Shown piece after piece: positions 17,322 to 25,887 of a stretch of 42,226 nucleotides of DNA. The stretch's first letter is position 1; each line of letters begins with the position of its first letter. The notes beneath the pieces are model-generated. The model ran no database searches. It saw only the letters and a list, made by a program, of their open reading frames with translations, and was not told where the DNA came from. Position numbers and translations under genes: made by a program. Origin of the DNA: Deltaproteobacteria bacterium (GTDB lineage: Bacteria > Desulfobacterota > RBG-13-43-22); the NCBI GenBank assembly GCA_016208255.1, contig JACQYK010000089.1, positions 1 through 42,226 of the forward strand. Direction: 5' to 3'.

Positions 17322-17573
17322 TCAGATGATTTTTATCCGTTCCTTTTTCAATTTTTTCTCCTGCATCTCTTTCATCCCCTTCTTCATCTGCTGCTCGGAT
17401 TCCATTTTCAAGCGTTTGGTCAATTGAATTCCCGTGCAGCTAAAGAGCGAAACCGCTTGCCGGACTACTGATCCGCTGCCGCATTCCGGGCAGCGGGCGG
17501 GCTCAGAGTTTTTTAATAATAGAAACTCGAAGACCTGTTCACAGTCACGACAGATGAAATCGAAAAGAGGCAT
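17322..17573 (-). CDS. FmdB-family zinc-ribbon protein
   Basis: 83 residues. The N-terminal part has the FmdB pattern: MPLFDFICRDCEQVFEFLL, then CPECGSGSVVRQAVSLF, giving a C-x2-C...C-x2-C zinc ribbon. The last ~35 residues are a highly charged, lysine-rich helix (MKKGMKEMQEKKLKKERIK). FmdB-type proteins are putative regulators, and many small relatives lie next to catabolic genes with no known role. It sits between the ferredoxin and ligase genes on the same strand, 32 bases from the ligase, and is probably co-transcribed with it. Confidence 0.75.
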   Translation of the reverse strand: MPLFDFICRDCEQVFEFLLLKNSEPARCPECGSGSVVRQAVSLFSCTGIQLTKRLKMESEQQMKKGMKEMQEKKLKKERIKII

Positions 17574-17605
17574 CAGGAGTCACCAAGCATTCGGCAAAAT
17601 CTAAT

Positions 17606-19201
17606 TTAGACCTCGTAAATCCGGCCCCTCCTCTCCCGGAAATCCACCTTTAACAACCGGGTCAAGGGCCTTTGGGATATGGTTTTAGGGATCTCGTCGA
17701 CAACCTGTAAATAATCCGGAACATGGCTCTTGGGCAGGCGGTCCTTGCACCAATCCATAATAACTTTGATATCCAGATTGACAGGTTCGACAGGGGCTAT
17801 GGCCACCACCACATCCGATTCACCCGGGGCTCCGGCCTTGGAGGGAACGCCGTAAACACACACTTCGGCCACGGCCGGATGCTCGCAGAGGATTTTTTCG
17901 ATCAGAGAGGGTTGGATAAATTCACCGTATTTACGCAATTCGTCCCCTTTGCGATTGCAGAAGTACAGCCAGCCCTCTTCGTCCTGATAAACGATGTCTC
18001 CCGAACGATGCCAGCCGGCCAGGGTTTTTTCCTGGGATTCCTTTTCCTTCCCGTAATATTCGACCTTGGCTTCTCCGATCACCGGTTGGCTGATGAGTTC
18101 ACCCGGTGCCCGGGGCGGCCGATCATTGCCGCTTTCGTCGATCACCCTGACTCTAAAAAGCTCCAGGGGCTTGCCCATGGAGCCTATGGGGCCTTCTCCG
18201 GGTTGTTTGATGGTGACGCACCCGCCATCCAAAGCCCCGTACCATTCCAGGATTTTTACCTTGAACCGTTTTTCAAAAGATTCCCAGATGGCGGCCGGGG
18301 TGCCGGCACTGATCACCACCTTCACCGGATTGTCTCCATCGTCGGCTCTTTCCGGCATGGCATAAATCATATTAATCATCCCCCCCAGGCAGGAATAGGT
18401 GGTGCATCCATATTTTCGGCAAATGTCCCATATCCGCGAGCGGGCAAAACGCACACTGTAGACCGAAGGGATCTCCCGATAGAGGGAAGGCATCAAAGTG
18501 ACCGAATGGGAATTGGCGTGACTCAAGGAAAGACCGGTATAGAGGATATCCTCCGGGGTGTAATGCCATAAAAGGTCGACCAGGATATCCATCCGCCGAT
18601 TCCGCCACAATACCCCTTTGGGATTTCCGGTGGTCCCGGAGGTATACATGATCTGGCAGGGGTCGCCGGGAAGGCCTTTTTGCTCGACCGGGGTGAAGGG
18701 GCGCTGCTTGATTTCTTCCATAGGGACCAGGAGGACGTTATCCTTGATCGCTGCCAGCACACTGTCGGGAGTCGGGGGGAGTTCCGGTTTGTCGGCAAAG
18801 ACGATGGCCCCCCGGAACCCTTCGATTTTACCCAGGGCCGGCAATAAATCGGTGGTGGTCACGATCACTTTACTCTGGGAATCTTTGATCTGATAGGCCA
18901 GGCTCTCTCCCACCAGGCGGGGATCCAGGGCTACCCAGATGGCCCCGATGATATTGCTCCCCAAAATAGCGTACAGAAATTCGGGGTAATTGCGCATAAA
19001 CACGGCCACCCGGTCCCCTTTTTCCACACCCCTTTCCAGGAGCCAGGCCGCCAGTTTGGCGGCATTGGTAAAAAGCTGGGAATAGGTCAGGCTTTCATCG
19101 CCGTGGGTGTCGTATTCAAAGGTGACGATTTTCTTGTCAGGCACTTCTTCGGCCTTTATTTGAAGCATCTGGCCCGTTACTTCCGGATTCAATGGTTCCA
19201 T
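17606..19201 (-). CDS. AMP-forming acyl-CoA ligase (CaiC-like)
   Basis: 531 residues with CQIMYTSGTTGNPKGVLW, LEWYGALDGG, GWHRSGDIVYQDEEGWLYFCN and GDELRKYGEFIQP. It resembles the third ligase at 28686-30272 more than the one at 12638 (both have WYGA/AYGAVDGG-type A5 regions and long LxHANxxxxT segments). At A10 it reads PKTISQRPLTRLLK, so an Arg or another residue takes the place of the usual lysine; adenylation may be slow or the enzyme may use another residue. A GGAGG site precedes the ATG. It lies between the solute-binding protein gene and fmdB-like gene, so uptake followed by activation is plausible. The substrate is unknown. Confidence 0.88.
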   Translation of the reverse strand: MEPLNPEVTGQMLQIKAEEVPDKKIVTFEYDTHGDESLTYSQLFTNAAKLAAWLLERGVEKGDRVAVFMRNYPEFLYAILGSNIIGAIWVALDPRLVGESLAYQIKDSQSKVIVTTTDLLPALGKIEGFRGAIVFADKPELPPTPDSVLAAIKDNVLLVPMEEIKQRPFTPVEQKGLPGDPCQIMYTSGTTGNPKGVLWRNRRMDILVDLLWHYTPEDILYTGLSLSHANSHSVTLMPSLYREIPSVYSVRFARSRIWDICRKYGCTTYSCLGGMINMIYAMPERADDGDNPVKVVISAGTPAAIWESFEKRFKVKILEWYGALDGGCVTIKQPGEGPIGSMGKPLELFRVRVIDESGNDRPPRAPGELISQPVIGEAKVEYYGKEKESQEKTLAGWHRSGDIVYQDEEGWLYFCNRKGDELRKYGEFIQPSLIEKILCEHPAVAEVCVYGVPSKAGAPGESDVVVAIAPVEPVNLDIKVIMDWCKDRLPKSHVPDYLQVVDEIPKTISQRPLTRLLKVDFRERRGRIYEV

Positions 19202-19263
19202 TGATCGACCTCCGATTGACTGAACGGTGAATGATTGGGCTGGGTTCTTGTGTTAAATTCTAA

Positions 19264-19321
19264 GGCCCCCCTCCTTCGCCCTCCCCCTCGGGAGGGGGGA
19301 GGGAAGGGGTGGAGGTGGGTA
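19264..19321. repeat. C-rich/G-rich hairpin repeat
   Basis: GCCCCCCTCCTTCGCCCTCC, then CCCTCGGGAGGGGGGAGGG, AAGGGGTGGAGGTGGGT. The central CCCTC-GGGAGG hairpin and the flanking complementary arms match the family at 1650, 15616 and 17113. It lies upstream of the ligase at 17606-19201. Confidence 0.55.
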
Positions 19322-19382
19322 CCCCGAAGTTGGAAATTCATTTCAGGTCCCGGTTTTGTACCGGAACCTGTTTTTTTCATTC

Positions 19383-20945
19383 TTATTGATACTGTTTCTT
19401 GAGGCGAATCATCTCAAAAGCGCTGGCCGGAATGGCTCCGACTTCCGGTTCCCAATATTCGATTCTTGGCCCCAAGCCATAGGGGACATGATTAGCCCAA
19501 AGAAAGACTTTATTCCGGCTTTCCCGGATGGCTTTGGAAATTTTTATTCCGGCGGCCTTTAACTCTTCATTGGTTATAGCCGGATTTCCCTCTACAATCG
19601 CCTTTTGAATCTCCGGTGTGGTGTTATAACAATAGGGCATGAAACTCAAAAAGTGATCGCTGGCATCCGCTGCCGCGGAAATTTCAGCGTGATACCAGAG
19701 GGCTTGCTGCAACAACCCTTTAAATTTTTTCCCCATGAATCCTTGGACATAGGGTCCGGCTTCCATTAACTCGATCTTCGTTTTTATCCCCACTTCATTC
19801 AGGTTAGAAACCAGTGCCTCTACCCAGTAGCGATTTTCGGGAGTAACGGTGATCATCGTCTCGAAACCTTTAGGATAACCGGCGTCGGCTAAAAGCTTCT
19901 TGGCCCTCTCGGGATTATAGGGATCGGGTTTGATGTTCTTATCATGTCCCATGGTAATGGGAGAGCAGAAGTCTCCATAGGGTTCAGACATACCGAAGAG
20001 AACCTTTTTGGTTATCCCTTCCCGGTCTACGGCCAGGCTGGCCGCTTCCCGGACGCGGATGTCGTGGAAGGGACTGGGATCTTTTGGGAAAGTTAAATCG
20101 GCGAAGGTCAAAACAGTCAAAGCGGTGTATTTCCCAAGGACCAGTCGCAGGTTAGGATCAGCCTTAACCTCGACGGTATGGGGCCCGATGACATTGGTGA
20201 TATCCGCCTCCCCGGCCTTGAGCATGGCCAGACGGGTGGCATGTTCGGGGACATAGACCATTTTGAAAGTCTTGATGGCCGGTGTATGGCGAAAATGCTT
20301 TTTAACCGCCTCCACCTTCCAGTAGTTGTCCTGCTTGTATTCCACCCACTTGTAGGGACCGGTCCCCACCGGTTTTTCGGCAAACCCCTTGTCCCCCACC
20401 TGCTCCCGGTATTTTTGGGGCATCATGCCAGTTGCCCACCAGAGACGACCCAGAAATCCCGGATCCGGCCCGTTCAGATGCAGACGAAAATGATAGGGAC
20501 CCACAACCTCGCTCTTAACGATGTTTCGGGTCCATAAAGGGGTGAAAAGATATTTCAGTTCCTTGCGCAGATAGGTTTCAAGACTGAATTTGACATCTTC
20601 GGCCGTAAACTTGTCCCCGTTGTGAAAGGTCACATCATCCCTCAACATAAAATCAATGGTTTTCCAATTGGGGGCGATTTTCCAGGACTTGGCCAACCCA
20701 GGCAAGATATTGACTTCTTTATTAACATAGACCAGGGAATCGAAAATTGTCCTGGCCAGAACCGGAAATCCGGCAGTGTGGGTGGCCGGATCGCCACCGA
20801 CTTGAAAAAAATTGGCCGCTGAGGTGGCGTAGACCACTTCCCCTTTCGGGGGTGCAGCCTGACTCGAGGAAGGATTAAAGAACAGCGTCAGAAAAAAACT
20901 CAATAAACAAATCAACAATAGGTTTTTAGTTCTAATTCCAATCAT
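19383..20945 (-). CDS. ABC transporter substrate-binding protein, family 5 (peptide/nickel type)
   Basis: 520 residues. The N-terminus is a Sec signal peptide: positive start, LLLICLLSFFLTLFF, then SSSQAAPP, with likely cleavage after SQA. Family 5 hallmarks follow: LAKSWKIAPNWKTIDFMLRD, VTFHNGDKFTAEDVKFSL, PVGTGPYKWVEY and VREAASLAVDREGITK. The periplasmic protein would bind a peptide or an organic-acid-like solute and hand it to an Opp/Dpp-type permease, but no permease or ATPase gene is in the window. Placement between an enolase-superfamily enzyme and a ligase suggests the ligand is a precursor of the local catabolic substrate. GGAGAG precedes the ATG. Confidence 0.88.
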   Translation of the reverse strand: MIGIRTKNLLLICLLSFFLTLFFNPSSSQAAPPKGEVVYATSAANFFQVGGDPATHTAGFPVLARTIFDSLVYVNKEVNILPGLAKSWKIAPNWKTIDFMLRDDVTFHNGDKFTAEDVKFSLETYLRKELKYLFTPLWTRNIVKSEVVGPYHFRLHLNGPDPGFLGRLWWATGMMPQKYREQVGDKGFAEKPVGTGPYKWVEYKQDNYWKVEAVKKHFRHTPAIKTFKMVYVPEHATRLAMLKAGEADITNVIGPHTVEVKADPNLRLVLGKYTALTVLTFADLTFPKDPSPFHDIRVREAASLAVDREGITKKVLFGMSEPYGDFCSPITMGHDKNIKPDPYNPERAKKLLADAGYPKGFETMITVTPENRYWVEALVSNLNEVGIKTKIELMEAGPYVQGFMGKKFKGLLQQALWYHAEISAAADASDHFLSFMPYCYNTTPEIQKAIVEGNPAITNEELKAAGIKISKAIRESRNKVFLWANHVPYGLGPRIEYWEPEVGAIPASAFEMIRLKKQYQ

Positions 20946-21079
20946 ACAAGCTCTCCTTGATTTTGTTGGTTCTTAGGGTTGTTAGAATTTTTCTTTGACC
21001 GAATGATTTTACCATTTGCCAATAACACCCTCACCTCCTTTCTTCCGATTGAAATTCATTATAAACATTCGGATGAGAA

Positions 21080-22108
21080 TCATTCCCGTTGTTTGGGAAA
21101 TCCGAAACCCGGGCCCTCCGGAAGTATCACTTGTCCATTCCTTAATTTTAGCAAAGGGGGTTTGGATGGAAAAGAACGTCCCTCGGGCAGCAGGGGAATT
21201 TCCATCCAGTCCATATTCTGTTGAGACAAGGCCCAATGCATGTTGGCATAGGCGGCCGGACCGATTCGGAAGGAATGGGGGCAGACCGGGATATTGTGAA
21301 GGTCGGCCAGGACGGATATCTTCCGGGCCGTGGTCAAACCACCGATTTTGGTGATTTCGGGTTGAACAAAATCAATCGCTCCGGATTTTAGCAGCCGATC
21401 GAAGCCCATCAGGGTGAATTCATTTTCACCGGAGGCGAAGCGCAGATTTATCCGCCGTCGCACCCTGGCCATGGCCTCATGGTCCTGCATGGGAAAAAGG
21501 GGCTCTTCCAGCCAATAAATATTCAACTTCTCTAGGGTCCGGGCCTTTTCTTCAGTCTCAACGGCGTTCCAGAGACCATTGACATCCAGCATGAGGGGAT
21601 AGCCCTCCGGAACGGCCTTGGCCGCTTTGGTTATCAGGGCAAGATCCACTTCATGGAGTTTTATTCCGGCAAATCCCAGTTGAAGGGCCCTTTCCACTTC
21701 CCGCAGGAGTATCTTTTCCTCATGGTAGGGGGGGAAACTGGCATAGGCCCTTATGCCTTCCCTGACTATTCCACCGATAAGCTGAATAACCGGACGTTGA
21801 ACCCTTTGCCCCATCAGGTCCCATAAGGCCAGGTCTATGCCGCTGATGGCGCATAATAACACCCCTTCAGTCCCATAGCGGTAGGCATGCCGATACATCC
21901 TGTTCCAGAGGTATTCAATCCTGGAAGAATCTTCATTCAGGAGTATGGGCAGGAGGGTGTCTTCGATGGCACTTTTTATGGGGTTGGTAGGCAGGCCATA
22001 CCAGGTTTCCCCTAATCCGACCAGTCCTTCATCGGTATGGATTTGGACAAATAACTGCGATAGAGGACCAGCCTCAAAGGGAATTGCTTCTATTTTTTGA
22101 ATTTTCAT
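21080..22108 (-). CDS. Mandelate racemase/muconate-lactonizing family enzyme
   Basis: 342 residues of the enolase superfamily, which removes a proton alpha to a carboxylate and stabilises the enolate on Mg2+. Metal ligands are seen in LMLDVNG (Asp), YWLEEPL (Glu) and ASGENEF (Glu). The general acid/base candidates are His in PVCPHSF and the Lys in AGIKLHE. The second lysine of the usual K-x-K is a His here, and PEITKIGG has Glu where MR-like enzymes keep Asp. Dehydration, racemisation or cycloisomerisation cannot be separated. No Shine-Dalgarno precedes the ATG; a heptamer array begins four bases upstream of it. Confidence 0.82.
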   Translation of the reverse strand: MKIQKIEAIPFEAGPLSQLFVQIHTDEGLVGLGETWYGLPTNPIKSAIEDTLLPILLNEDSSRIEYLWNRMYRHAYRYGTEGVLLCAISGIDLALWDLMGQRVQRPVIQLIGGIVREGIRAYASFPPYHEEKILLREVERALQLGFAGIKLHEVDLALITKAAKAVPEGYPLMLDVNGLWNAVETEEKARTLEKLNIYWLEEPLFPMQDHEAMARVRRRINLRFASGENEFTLMGFDRLLKSGAIDFVQPEITKIGGLTTARKISVLADLHNIPVCPHSFRIGPAAYANMHWALSQQNMDWMEIPLLPEGRSFPSKPPLLKLRNGQVILPEGPGFGFPKQRE

Positions 22109-22111
22109 ATT

Positions 22112-22174
22112 AGGTAAAAGGTAAAAGGTAAAAGATAAAAGGTATCCCGGCCTTGAACCTTGAACGTTGAACTT
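22112..22174. repeat. 7-bp-period hairpin array, gap 1
   Basis: Units AGGTAAA, AGGTAAA, AGGTAAA, AGATAAA, AGGTATC, then a CCGG turn and CCTTGAA, CCTTGAA, CGTTGAA, CTTTTAT. The second arm is the approximate complement of the first at the same 7-base period. It fills the whole gap between the thiolase and the enolase-superfamily gene and lies against the latter's start codon. Confidence 0.75.
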
Positions 22175-23419
22175 TTATTCCTTTTCTAATATATGGATGG
22201 TCATGGCCGCTTCCCCACCGCCGATAGTGCCACCGCCGTTTTCGGCCAGGGCCAGGCGATGCTTCTTGATCTGCCTTGGGCCGGCTTCTCCCCTCAATTG
22301 GGTTGTCAGCTCATAGATCTGGGCCAATCCGGAAGCTCCGATGGGATGTCCTCTGGAAATCAGACCTCCGCTGGGATTAATCGGGATTTTTCCATCCAGG
22401 GCGGTTGCCCCGCTTTCGGCAAAAGGTCCTCCTTCTCCGGGTTTACAAAATCCCAACTGTTCACTTTGGACCAGTTCACCAAAGGCAGTGGCGTCATGCA
22501 CTTCGGCCATATCGATGTCCTCCGGCCCGAGTCCCGCCTTTTCGTAGGCCGCCAGGGAAGCCCTCTTTCCAATGTCGTTTTCTCTTCCCAGGGTTCCGGA
22601 CTTCAGGACCGAGGCCCTGATCAGCACGGCCCGGGAGGAAGGGTGTGCCTTAAGAAATCGCTCGCTGCAGACAATAGCCGCCGCTGACCCGTCTCCGATG
22701 GGGGCACACATGGCCCGGGTCAAAGGATAGGAGACCACACGGTCTTCCAGGACCTGCTCCACGGTTTGGGTAAAGGTGTATTGGGCCAGAGGATTCAAGG
22801 AGGAATTGTTGTGGGCTTTGGAGGCGATGACCGCCAACTGGCGTTGGGTGGTCCCGTAGCGTTCCATATGGCGTCTAGCCCCGGCGGCATAAAAATCCAT
22901 AAAGACCGAGTGCCCTCCTGCTTTTTCAGATCCTCCGCCTTTTTTTTCCGGCCCCTCGGTCTCTCTTTTTTTCTTTTGTTCTTCCTGAAGACGGGTGATG
23001 GCCTCCATCATGGCTTCAACATCTACGGCGGAAGAAAAGCTTTTCATAACCATGGCCCGGTCTTCATCATACAATTTCTCGGTCCCAATGGCCAAGACGC
23101 AATCATAGCCTGATTTAATGGCCATCCAGGCACTATGCAGGGCGGTGGAAGCCCCGGCACAGGCATTTTCCACGTTAATGATGGGAATTCCTTCCACTTG
23201 ATTGGCGGTCAAGGCCACCTGGCCGCGGATACTATGCTGAAATTTATAAATTCCCCAACAGGTATTGGAAAACCAGGCCGCTTCAAGATCTCCGCGGCTC
23301 AGACCGCAGTCTTTAAAAACCAGTTCCAGGGCCTCACCGGTCAGGACCTTGATGCTCTTGTCCAGAAATTTTCCAAACTTGGTCATGCCCACGCCCAAAA
23401 CATACACATTGTCACTCAT
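22175..23419 (-). CDS. SCP2-type thiolase family protein
   Basis: 414 residues. The nucleophile is Cys87 in NVENACAGAST. His residues are in EVHDATAFGE and SRGHPIGASG. The C-terminal Cys of classical thiolases is absent: the segment reads LAENGGGTIGGG. That pattern is typical of SCP2/lipid-transfer thiolases and related aldolases. A lysine/glutamate-rich insert (EEQKKKRETEGPEKKGGG) interrupts the fold near residue 150. It is a close paralogue of the gene at 25888-27138. Many relatives work with a DUF35 partner; none is visible. Likely role: thiolytic or retro-aldol cleavage of a branched or cyclic beta-keto/hydroxy-acyl-CoA. Confidence 0.85.
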   Translation of the reverse strand: MSDNVYVLGVGMTKFGKFLDKSIKVLTGEALELVFKDCGLSRGDLEAAWFSNTCWGIYKFQHSIRGQVALTANQVEGIPIINVENACAGASTALHSAWMAIKSGYDCVLAIGTEKLYDEDRAMVMKSFSSAVDVEAMMEAITRLQEEQKKKRETEGPEKKGGGSEKAGGHSVFMDFYAAGARRHMERYGTTQRQLAVIASKAHNNSSLNPLAQYTFTQTVEQVLEDRVVSYPLTRAMCAPIGDGSAAAIVCSERFLKAHPSSRAVLIRASVLKSGTLGRENDIGKRASLAAYEKAGLGPEDIDMAEVHDATAFGELVQSEQLGFCKPGEGGPFAESGATALDGKIPINPSGGLISRGHPIGASGLAQIYELTTQLRGEAGPRQIKKHRLALAENGGGTIGGGEAAMTIHILEKE

Positions 23420-23441
23420 TTTTCACCTCTTTCAATAATAT

Positions 23442-23533
23442 GAGGCTATGGGCAAGGGGCTATTGGCTATAGGCAAACATCCACTGAACGTATTAACCTA
23501 TCGCCTCTCGCCTATTGCCTATTGCCTGTTGCA
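23442..23533. repeat. 7-bp-period hairpin array, gap 2
   Basis: Left arm GGCTATG, GGCAAGG, GGCTATT, GGCTATA, GGCAAAC; spacer; right arm CCTATCG, CCTCTCG, CCTATTG, CCTATTG, CCTGTTG. Period 7 is kept in both arms, and the arms are approximate reverse complements. The heptamer word differs from the AAGGTAA type at gaps 1, 3, 4 and 6. Confidence 0.75.
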
Positions 23534-23583
23534 TGTTTTCTATCTCGTCCTCGGATAATGCTGGACCAAGAGAACATGCTTTA

Positions 23584-23653
23584 AATAGGTCAGGCATCCT
23601 GCCTGACAATGAATCAAATCATTACGATTGTCAGCCGGGACGGCTGCCCTATT
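23584..23653. repeat. Compound multi-hairpin palindrome
   Basis: The outer arms AATAGG/CCTATT enclose a first hairpin (TCAGGC-atcct-GCCTGA), a CTGACAAT...ATTGTCAG stem spanning the centre, and a second hairpin (CAGCCG-GGA-CGGCTG). It lies 3' of the SDR gene, upstream of the first thiolase. It looks like a dispersed palindromic repeat or a bidirectional terminator; no uridine run is clear. Confidence 0.55.
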
Positions 23654-23685
23654 GGATTATTATCTTCATTTGTTTTTTTTCTTCC

Positions 23686-24573
23686 TTATCCTTTCGGCGG
23701 CACCGACCGTGAAGCATACATTTGTTCAATGATTGCCGGATCCAACCCCAGGGCGACCAGCAATTCGTCCCGCTGGCCCCCCCTTTCCGATTTATCCAAA
23801 AATCCCCGGCCAACCCCTCCGTCCACCTGCAGGGCCTCACCATTGATGAAGTCCGAATCGTCGCCGGCCAGAAAAAGAACGGCCTTGGCCACATCTTCCG
23901 GCAGACCGGCCCGGGGAAGGGCTTGAATATTTTTGAAGACCCCTTTTATCGGATCCAGGGTTTTTTCAATATCTTCCTCGGTCAGGCCAAGGGCACGGCC
24001 GAAAATAGGAGTAACGATCCCGCCCGGGCAGACGCAGTTGACCCTGATGCCGAATTCACCCAACTGCATGGCTACCGAACGGGTCAAATGGATAATAGCG
24101 GCTTTGCAGGCGCTGTAAGTATGTCCGCCAAAACCGGTCTTGTGACCGGCCACGCTGGCGGTGCTGATGATGTTTCCAAAACCCTGGGGAATCATCACTC
24201 TGGCGGCGTGCTTCATACCCAGCATGACCCCCTTGAAAAGGATGGCCACGGTTATATCAAAGCCGGCCATGTCGGTTTCTTCAATTGGGCCCCCGGTTCC
24301 TCCCAACCCGGCGTTGTTGAACATGCAGTCCAGCCTGCCGTATTTTTCCATCGCCAGATTGACCGCCGCCTGGACCTCTTCTTCTATGATGACATTGGTG
24401 TGCCGGTATATCGCTTTGTCTCCCAGTTCAGTTGCCAGATTTTGCCCCTGCTCATCCAGAATATCGGCAATGACCAGTCCGGCCCCCTCCCGGGCGAATA
24501 ATCGTGCCGTGGCCGCCCCGATGCCACTCGATCCTCCGGTGATGACGGCTACTTTTCCTTCCAGTCGCCCCAT
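23686..24573 (-). CDS. Short-chain dehydrogenase/reductase
   Basis: A classical SDR that oxidises or reduces an alcohol/ketone with NAD(P). The ATG at 24573 is preferred because AAGGAGG lies just upstream; the frame itself extends to 24606. Motifs: the cofactor loop TGGSSGIG, the Asp of VIADI suggesting NAD(H), NNAG, the catalytic Tyr and Lys in YSACK, and CPGGIVTP. It has about 295 residues, with a longer C-terminal tail than the usual ~250. It lies between the thiolase and the ferredoxin-nitroreductase and is a candidate 3-hydroxyacyl-CoA dehydrogenase of the local pathway. Confidence 0.88.
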   Translation of the reverse strand: MGRLEGKVAVITGGSSGIGAATARLFAREGAGLVIADILDEQGQNLATELGDKAIYRHTNVIIEEEVQAAVNLAMEKYGRLDCMFNNAGLGGTGGPIEETDMAGFDITVAILFKGVMLGMKHAARVMIPQGFGNIISTASVAGHKTGFGGHTYSACKAAIIHLTRSVAMQLGEFGIRVNCVCPGGIVTPIFGRALGLTEEDIEKTLDPIKGVFKNIQALPRAGLPEDVAKAVLFLAGDDSDFINGEALQVDGGVGRGFLDKSERGGQRDELLVALGLDPAIIEQMYASRSVPPKG

Positions 24574-24591
24574 TCCATCCTCCTTAAAACC

Positions 24592-24672
24592 AGGTATAGG
24601 GTGCAAGGTTTGAGGTTTAAGGAAAACCCGATTATTAATTCAACCTTGGACCTTGGACCTTACACCTTTTTT
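24592..24672. repeat. 7-bp-period hairpin array, gap 3
   Basis: AGGTATA, GGGTGCA, AGGTTTG, AGGTTTA, AGGAAAA, then a spacer, then CCTTGGA, CCTTGGA, CCTTACA, CCTTTTT. The two arms are approximate complements at period 7. It fills the gap between the nitroreductase stop and the SDR start. Confidence 0.7.
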
Positions 24673-24675
24673 ATT

Positions 24676-25713
24676 TTATACAGTTTCAAATCCTTTCTCT
24701 GTTTCCTCAACCGGGCCTGCCGCACCGGGTCTGAACCAGGTTACCGGCCTAAATTCCCGGGGAACAATACCCTCCTGTTTAAACTCCGGCCAGCCCAAGC
24801 ACAGGGAACTGACGATGGTCCAGGGCGGATTGATCCCCAATTTTTCATGGAAGCCGGGCACCAAATTCAGGACGGCCACAAAACCGACCCAACAGGACTT
24901 AATGCCAAGGGAATTAGCGACCAGATTCATATTCTGCCCGCAAATCCCGATATTGATTTGCGGCCCGCCGATGGATCGGGTATCGGAAACCAACAGAATC
25001 ACGGCCGGGGCGTTCAGGGTGGCGCCGCCCGTCTTTCCCCCCATTTCTCCTTTGGCAATGGCCCCCATTCCTCCAATGGCCAGACGGGGGTCATAGGTGC
25101 CCGGCTGGTTGATGTCAATCATGGCGGCCAGATTCTGGACCTGGTTGTCATCCCGGTACATACTGGCGATATTGCCGAGTACAAACTGCACGGTCTGATC
25201 GATCTCATCTAAAAGTTTCCTGTCGGTAATGACGATAAACTTCCAGGACTGGCAGTTGCCGGCGCTGGGGGCGAAACGGCCGGCCTCCAATACCCTTCGA
25301 ATCAAGGTCTCGGGGACGGGATCTTTTGTAAAATTTCGGACGCTGCGCCTCTCTAAGACCGCCTTTTCAATGGCGTTCCATTGGTCGGGGTTGCCGTCCT
25401 TGTCTTTGGGTTTGAGGGGCAAAACGGCCGGAAGCCGGTGAGGGCTGGTAGCCCAGAAACCGGGGGCTTCCGCATAATAGGACTGGACAATGGAAATGGC
25501 TTCTACCGGACAGGCCACCTTACAATTATAGCAACTGAAACAGGCATATTCATCCTTCATTTTGGGGTGATCATCCTCGCCCATCTCCCAGCAACTGAAA
25601 GGGCAATTTTCAATGCAGAGCCCGCAACTGGTGCAGAGATCTTTATCGACCTGCATAATGCCCATATGGACGCCTTCCGGTCTCAAAATCGGTTTTACGT
25701 CTTCCCAAGCCAT
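24676..25713 (-). CDS. Ferredoxin-nitroreductase fusion flavoprotein
   Basis: 345 residues. Residues ~20-75 are a two-cluster ferredoxin domain (CTSCGLCIENCPFSCW and CFSCYNCKVACPVEAI). From ~115 an FMN nitroreductase domain follows (VLERRSVRNFTKDPVP, APSAGNCQSWKFIVI, NLVANSLGIKSCWVGF). Such fusions pass electrons between ferredoxin-type donors and a flavin that reduces or oxidises C=C or nitro-like substrates. A large loop (about residues 200-245) carries glycine-rich sequence. AAGGAGG precedes the ATG. In this context an enoyl-type or flavin-dependent redox step on a CoA intermediate is plausible but unproven. Confidence 0.85.
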   Translation of the reverse strand: MAWEDVKPILRPEGVHMGIMQVDKDLCTSCGLCIENCPFSCWEMGEDDHPKMKDEYACFSCYNCKVACPVEAISIVQSYYAEAPGFWATSPHRLPAVLPLKPKDKDGNPDQWNAIEKAVLERRSVRNFTKDPVPETLIRRVLEAGRFAPSAGNCQSWKFIVITDRKLLDEIDQTVQFVLGNIASMYRDDNQVQNLAAMIDINQPGTYDPRLAIGGMGAIAKGEMGGKTGGATLNAPAVILLVSDTRSIGGPQINIGICGQNMNLVANSLGIKSCWVGFVAVLNLVPGFHEKLGINPPWTIVSSLCLGWPEFKQEGIVPREFRPVTWFRPGAAGPVEETEKGFETV

Positions 25714-25738
25714 GGTTTCCTCCTTATAATAAAAAAAT

Positions 25739-25887
25739 GGTTAAAGGTATAAGGTATTAAGGTATAAAGTTTAAGGTGCAAGGCACAAAGTAAAAGGTAA
25801 AAGGTAAAAGGAAAAAGGTAAAAGGAAAAAGGAAAAAGATATAAGGTTTACGGTTTATGGTTTTCCTTGAACCTTAAACCTTATACC
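25739..25887. repeat. 7-bp-period hairpin array, gap 4 (longest)
   Basis: About 120 bases of units such as AAGGTAT, AAGGTAA, AAGGAAA and AAGGTTT, followed by the short complementary arm TCCTTGAACCTTAAACC and TTATACCTTATACC. The period drifts between 6 and 8 in places. It fills the gap between the second thiolase and the nitroreductase, and the right arm runs to the thiolase stop. Confidence 0.75.

Noticed and set aside
19383-20945. The family 5 binding protein as part of a complete Opp/Dpp transporter
   Set aside because: No permease or ATPase gene is found on either side within the window.
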